Assembly: GCA_963556495.2 (NCBI GenBank)
Contig: OY747713.1
Coordinates: 2,663,821 to 2,727,820, forward strand
Source of the DNA: Valencia hispanica
Taxonomy: Eukaryota; Chordata; Actinopteri; Cyprinodontiformes; Valenciidae
Direction: 5' to 3'
Length of the DNA: 64,000 bases
Shown: positions 63,961 to 64,000 of the stretch, piece by piece
How the letters are laid out: each line of letters begins with the position of its first letter
How positions within the stretch are numbered: position 1 is the stretch's first letter
Notes under the pieces: model-generated
What the model was told of the DNA's origin: nothing
The model's database searches: none
What the model saw: the letters and a program-made list of their open reading frames with translations, nothing else
Program-made: the position numbers and the translations under genes

Positions 63961-64000
63961 AGTCAACCCAGCGTAAAATGTATAACCAGATTCAACTTTT

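Overview
The window reads as genomic DNA of a teleost fish. It has split genes with GT-AG introns, strong vertebrate orthologues, and dense fish-type repeats: Tc1-like elements with roughly 208-bp inverted repeats, L2/Rex-type LINE tails, and hAT MITEs beginning TAGGGCTGGGCGATA. The species cannot be named from the sequence.

Four protein-coding genes can be assembled exon by exon with every phase consistent. (1) lipe, hormone-sensitive lipase, plus strand, CDS 4933-22939, 10 coding exons, 716 aa. (2) ddx6, DEAD-box RNA helicase of P-bodies, plus strand, CDS 28231-38215, 11 coding exons, 482 aa, with a 3' UTR intron. (3) tomm40, mitochondrial outer-membrane import channel, plus strand, CDS 47158-52375, 9 coding exons, 343 aa. 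(4) An apolipoprotein A-IV-like gene, minus strand, CDS 60088-59097, 3 coding exons, 250 aa, with a TATA box at 60251-60256 and a non-coding first exon. The first three genes run head to tail. The apolipoprotein gene converges on tomm40. No tRNA, rRNA or CRISPR array was seen.

Layout. 1-4900: repeats and a CpG-rich block that may hold the lipe promoter. 4925-23900: lipe, its introns loaded with MITEs, a hAT/Tc1/LINE nest, a solo LTR and a GGAT microsatellite. 24950-41000: ddx6, with an L2 LINE and several DNA-transposon remnants in its introns. 42737-44295: a nearly complete but inactivated Tc1-like transposon. 45400-52910: tomm40, with two minisatellites and an intron made almost entirely of a LINE. 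54484-58875: a nearly full-length minus-strand LINE. 58975-60260: the apolipoprotein gene. 61568-63236: an unclassified DNA transposon inside a LINE tail.

Functionally, lipe (lipolysis) and the apolipoprotein (lipid transport) share a lipid theme. In human, LIPE and TOMM40-APOE lie on 19q13, while DDX6 and the APOA1/C3/A4/A5 cluster lie on 11q23, so the window mixes two paralogous apolipoprotein neighbourhoods. I found no clearly new gene system. The most distinctive signals are the 20-copy CACGTG minisatellite in tomm40 intron 1, the LINE-filled tomm40 intron, the orphan transposon with internal GTAACAGG motifs, the nested insertions with intact target-site duplications, and the inverted repeats in the ddx6 3' UTR.
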